A stretch of 64,000 nucleotides of DNA, taken from the NCBI RefSeq assembly GCF_000143415.4, contig NW_003314296.1, forward strand, positions 1,091,858 through 1,155,857, written 5' to 3'. Below are positions 62,210 to 64,000 of the stretch, one piece after another (position 1 is the stretch's first letter; every line of letters starts with the position of its first letter). The notes under the pieces were generated by a model that searched no databases, was not told the DNA's origin, and saw only the letters and a program-made list of their open reading frames with translations. This stretch comes from Selaginella moellendorffii. Its lineage: Eukaryota > Streptophyta > Lycopodiopsida > Selaginellales > Selaginellaceae. Made by a program: the position numbers and the translations under genes.

Positions 62210-63142
62210 CTAGAAGAAGAGTTGGCTCCACACGGAGCTTTTGAGATTGGAGTAGAGGTTGTAGAGGGAGTACTGCTGGAGCTTGGCGACTTGGTACCAG
62301 GTGTTTAGAACAACGTTGTTCTTGTCAGTCCCAGAGAAGGTGACAGTGATCCCAATGCTGCAATCCACTCGGCCGCCGCGATGCCTGCAATGCGAGAGAC
62401 GAACGGCGCAGTCGCCGCTCTTGAGGCACACGAAATCGTCGCGGCCGTCGGAGCACGACTTGCAATCGTTGCCCTTCCAGAGCATGTTGATCAATCGGCC
62501 CTTGCGGAACTCGAGCACCTGGAAGAACGGGGAAAGAGGGGCGCGAGATGTTTATAAAGATCCTGTGTGATCTTGAAAGAGAAGCTCACCAGGGTGAAAC
62601 TTGTGACGATCTTCTCGTTGTCTCCGACGAAATGTGGCTTGGATCTGGCACCGAATCGGCTCCCCGCGTAGCTGACCATGTAGAGTTCGTTTCCATTGTC
62701 CTGAAAAGATCACCACGCAGTGAGAACAAACAAAGAACGGCGAGAAAACCAAGAACAATTTCACACGAAGTTCCCATTGATCTAGCCAGATCCGCAAGGA
62801 ATGCGAGCGACTTACAGCATTGAGGGTGCTGGTATCGTTGACAGTGAGCAAGCTGATCTCGTCGACCCTTGGCCGGAACGCCGCGATCCGGCCGCTGTAG
62901 AGATTGCTCAAGCGGCGATCGCAGGGCGAGAGCTGGGAGCGGCCGAGGAAGAAGGAGGAGTTGCTGCTAAACGCCAATCCAAACGTGAATCCATCCAGAA
63001 CCTGAACCCTAGTGTCGCCACACGGATTGAACACCGGATTCGTGTCCACGGCCGCATTGATCGATTCCAGCATCGCCATCGCCAGCGCTAGCGCCACAAC
63101 GAGGAACCTCGCCCCGCTCCTCCCCCATGGAAGAATCGCCAT
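62210..63142 (-). CDS. Secreted plant-specific protein, EXPP1-like
   Basis: Three exons (62816-63142, 62590-62700, 62210-62518) join in frame to 248 residues. An N-terminal signal peptide (RFLVVALALAMAMLESINA) precedes a mature protein with conserved landmarks: NPCGDTRVQVLDGFTFGLAF, SPCDRRL, FRPRVDEISLLT, FTLVLEFRKGRL, the Cys-rich CKSCSDGRDDFVC and FSGTDKNN. This is the layout of a conserved plant secreted family called EXPP1-like from Nicotiana; its biochemical function is unknown to me. Eight or so cysteines suggest disulfides. The start at 63142 is the first real ATG. Confidence 0.75.
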
Positions 63143-63199
63143 AAACACACACTCACTACAGCTGAGAATAGGGTTAAGACATTGATAAAGAATTAAACT

Positions 63200-63300
63200 T
63201 ACATATGTGCAAGAATATACTTTGGCATCCTCTTCATCCCATCCAAATCAATATCAATATCAATATATTGATATTCACATCAATATCAATCAATATCATC
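63200..63300 (+). repeat. ATCAATATC simple repeat
   Basis: Degenerate repetition of ATCAAT/ATC units between the EXPP1-like gene and the lectin gene. Confidence 0.7.
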
Positions 63301-63368
63301 TCTAGAGCAGATAAATATATTAGGAATTTTATTAACTCAAATCTAGACCAGATTTATACAAATCACAA

Positions 63369-63803
63369 TCACAAAGGTGGAAGACAAAATACAGGAGCAC
63401 CATTTTCATTTTTTATGAAATTATTCATTTCTCTTTGCGATGTCCTTACTTGATCCTTTACTCCAGTATTACATGTTGTAACTAATACAGTATCATACAT
63501 TTCAGCACTACAAGAACTTAGAAAACCACCGCCAGACACTAAATCCCCTTCATGATTTCCATAAACTCTGTTGAGATCTAAATACTCGTCTTCAAAATCT
63601 GGCGGACACCTAACATGGACCCATTGCCTAAAGAAAGCAATTTCTTTGCAGGTGAATTTAAAATCTCGACACACCTCTCCCTGCCAAAAAAATAAAAATA
63701 AAAATAATTAATGCTAAAACAGAAAAATAATAACACTTACAGCAACATAATTATAATAGGTGAAAAGCGTCAATGCAAAAACTAATTTCAAAGCAGCATT
63801 CAT
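63369..63803 (-). CDS. Secreted CVNH (cyanovirin-N homology) lectin-like protein
   Basis: Two exons (63741-63803 and 63369-63680, intron 60 bp) give 124 residues. Exon 1 is exactly a signal peptide (MNAALKLVFALTLFTYYNY). The mature part follows the CVNH pattern: a first Cys pair spaced 14 apart (C in KFTCKEI and VRC) as in cyanovirin-N, then LDLNRVYGNHEGDLV matching the SIDLN..I.N.DG.L signature, a second Cys pair (SSC, TTC), and a second, weaker N.FIKNENG repeat. An additional Cys near each end (VCRDF, VFC) is unusual. CVNH proteins bind high-mannose glycans and are known from cyanobacteria, fungi and a fern. Secretion suggests binding of microbial or cell-wall sugars (inference). Confidence 0.7.
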
Positions 63804-64000
63804 ACTTGTTACTATGCTATTATGCTAATGGCAACATAACCAATATTATTTATCACAACTCAGTAAGAACAAAGAAAGTGGGCTTGAACTATGCTTCTTA
63901 AGCAAAGTGGCCTTTAACTATGCTTCGTTTTTAAAAAGAAAAAATAAAGAAAGTTAATGTACACAAACCACCAAAATGGAACATAAAAATTGATGCCTAT

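Overview
This is eukaryotic nuclear DNA from a land plant. The best fit is a lycophyte such as Selaginella (inference). The signs are very short introns (mostly 45-65 bp), tightly packed genes, many PPR and F-box genes, and plant families such as OVATE, ABCB, tonoplast sugar transporter, class A heat shock factor and cactin. No bacterial or viral gene organisation was seen.

Layout: 1-2.05 kb is AT-rich and gene-poor. From 2.06 to 7.13 kb and from 22.84 to 27.92 kb lie two mirror-image copies of one ~5.1 kb block. Each holds a spermidine-synthase-fold methyltransferase-like gene, a tRNA-Ile(AAU) gene or relic, an F-box gene, scraps of PPR, SDR, TIM10 and methyltransferase genes, and a copia Gag fragment. 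Between the arms are an RluA-type pseudouridine synthase, a P-class PPR gene, another tRNA-Ile, an APH-fold kinase-like gene, a third F-box copy, an unknown 348-residue membrane protein and a 6 kb graveyard of gene fragments. Three places (4.3, 6.6 and 17 kb) show small internal inversions or scrambles of about 0.3-0.6 kb relative to sister copies.

From 27.7 kb: an RNase H-domain gene, a ~120 bp tandem repeat array, and a compact cluster of a third methyltransferase-like gene, a four-exon TIM10 small-TIM chaperone gene hidden on the minus strand, and an SDR sharing its promoter. Then come a TPR/SET methyltransferase with a decayed tandem copy, a fungal-looking secreted FAD oxidase, a PLS-class PPR gene 49 bp head-to-head with cactin, an OVATE gene, a small H15-domain gene, a full-length ABCB exporter, a tonoplast sugar transporter, a RING-CH protein, a class A HSF with a heat shock element upstream of its TATA box, a secreted EXPP1-like protein, and at the right end a small secreted protein that reads as a cyanovirin-N homology (CVNH) lectin.

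The genes do not form one pathway. The most informative signals are structural (inverted duplication, recurrent micro-inversions, tRNA inside a divergent promoter) plus the CVNH lectin and TIM10 genes, whose short exons are easy to miss. Splice models were made by hand from GT/GC-AG sites and reading frame; no transcript or database search was available.
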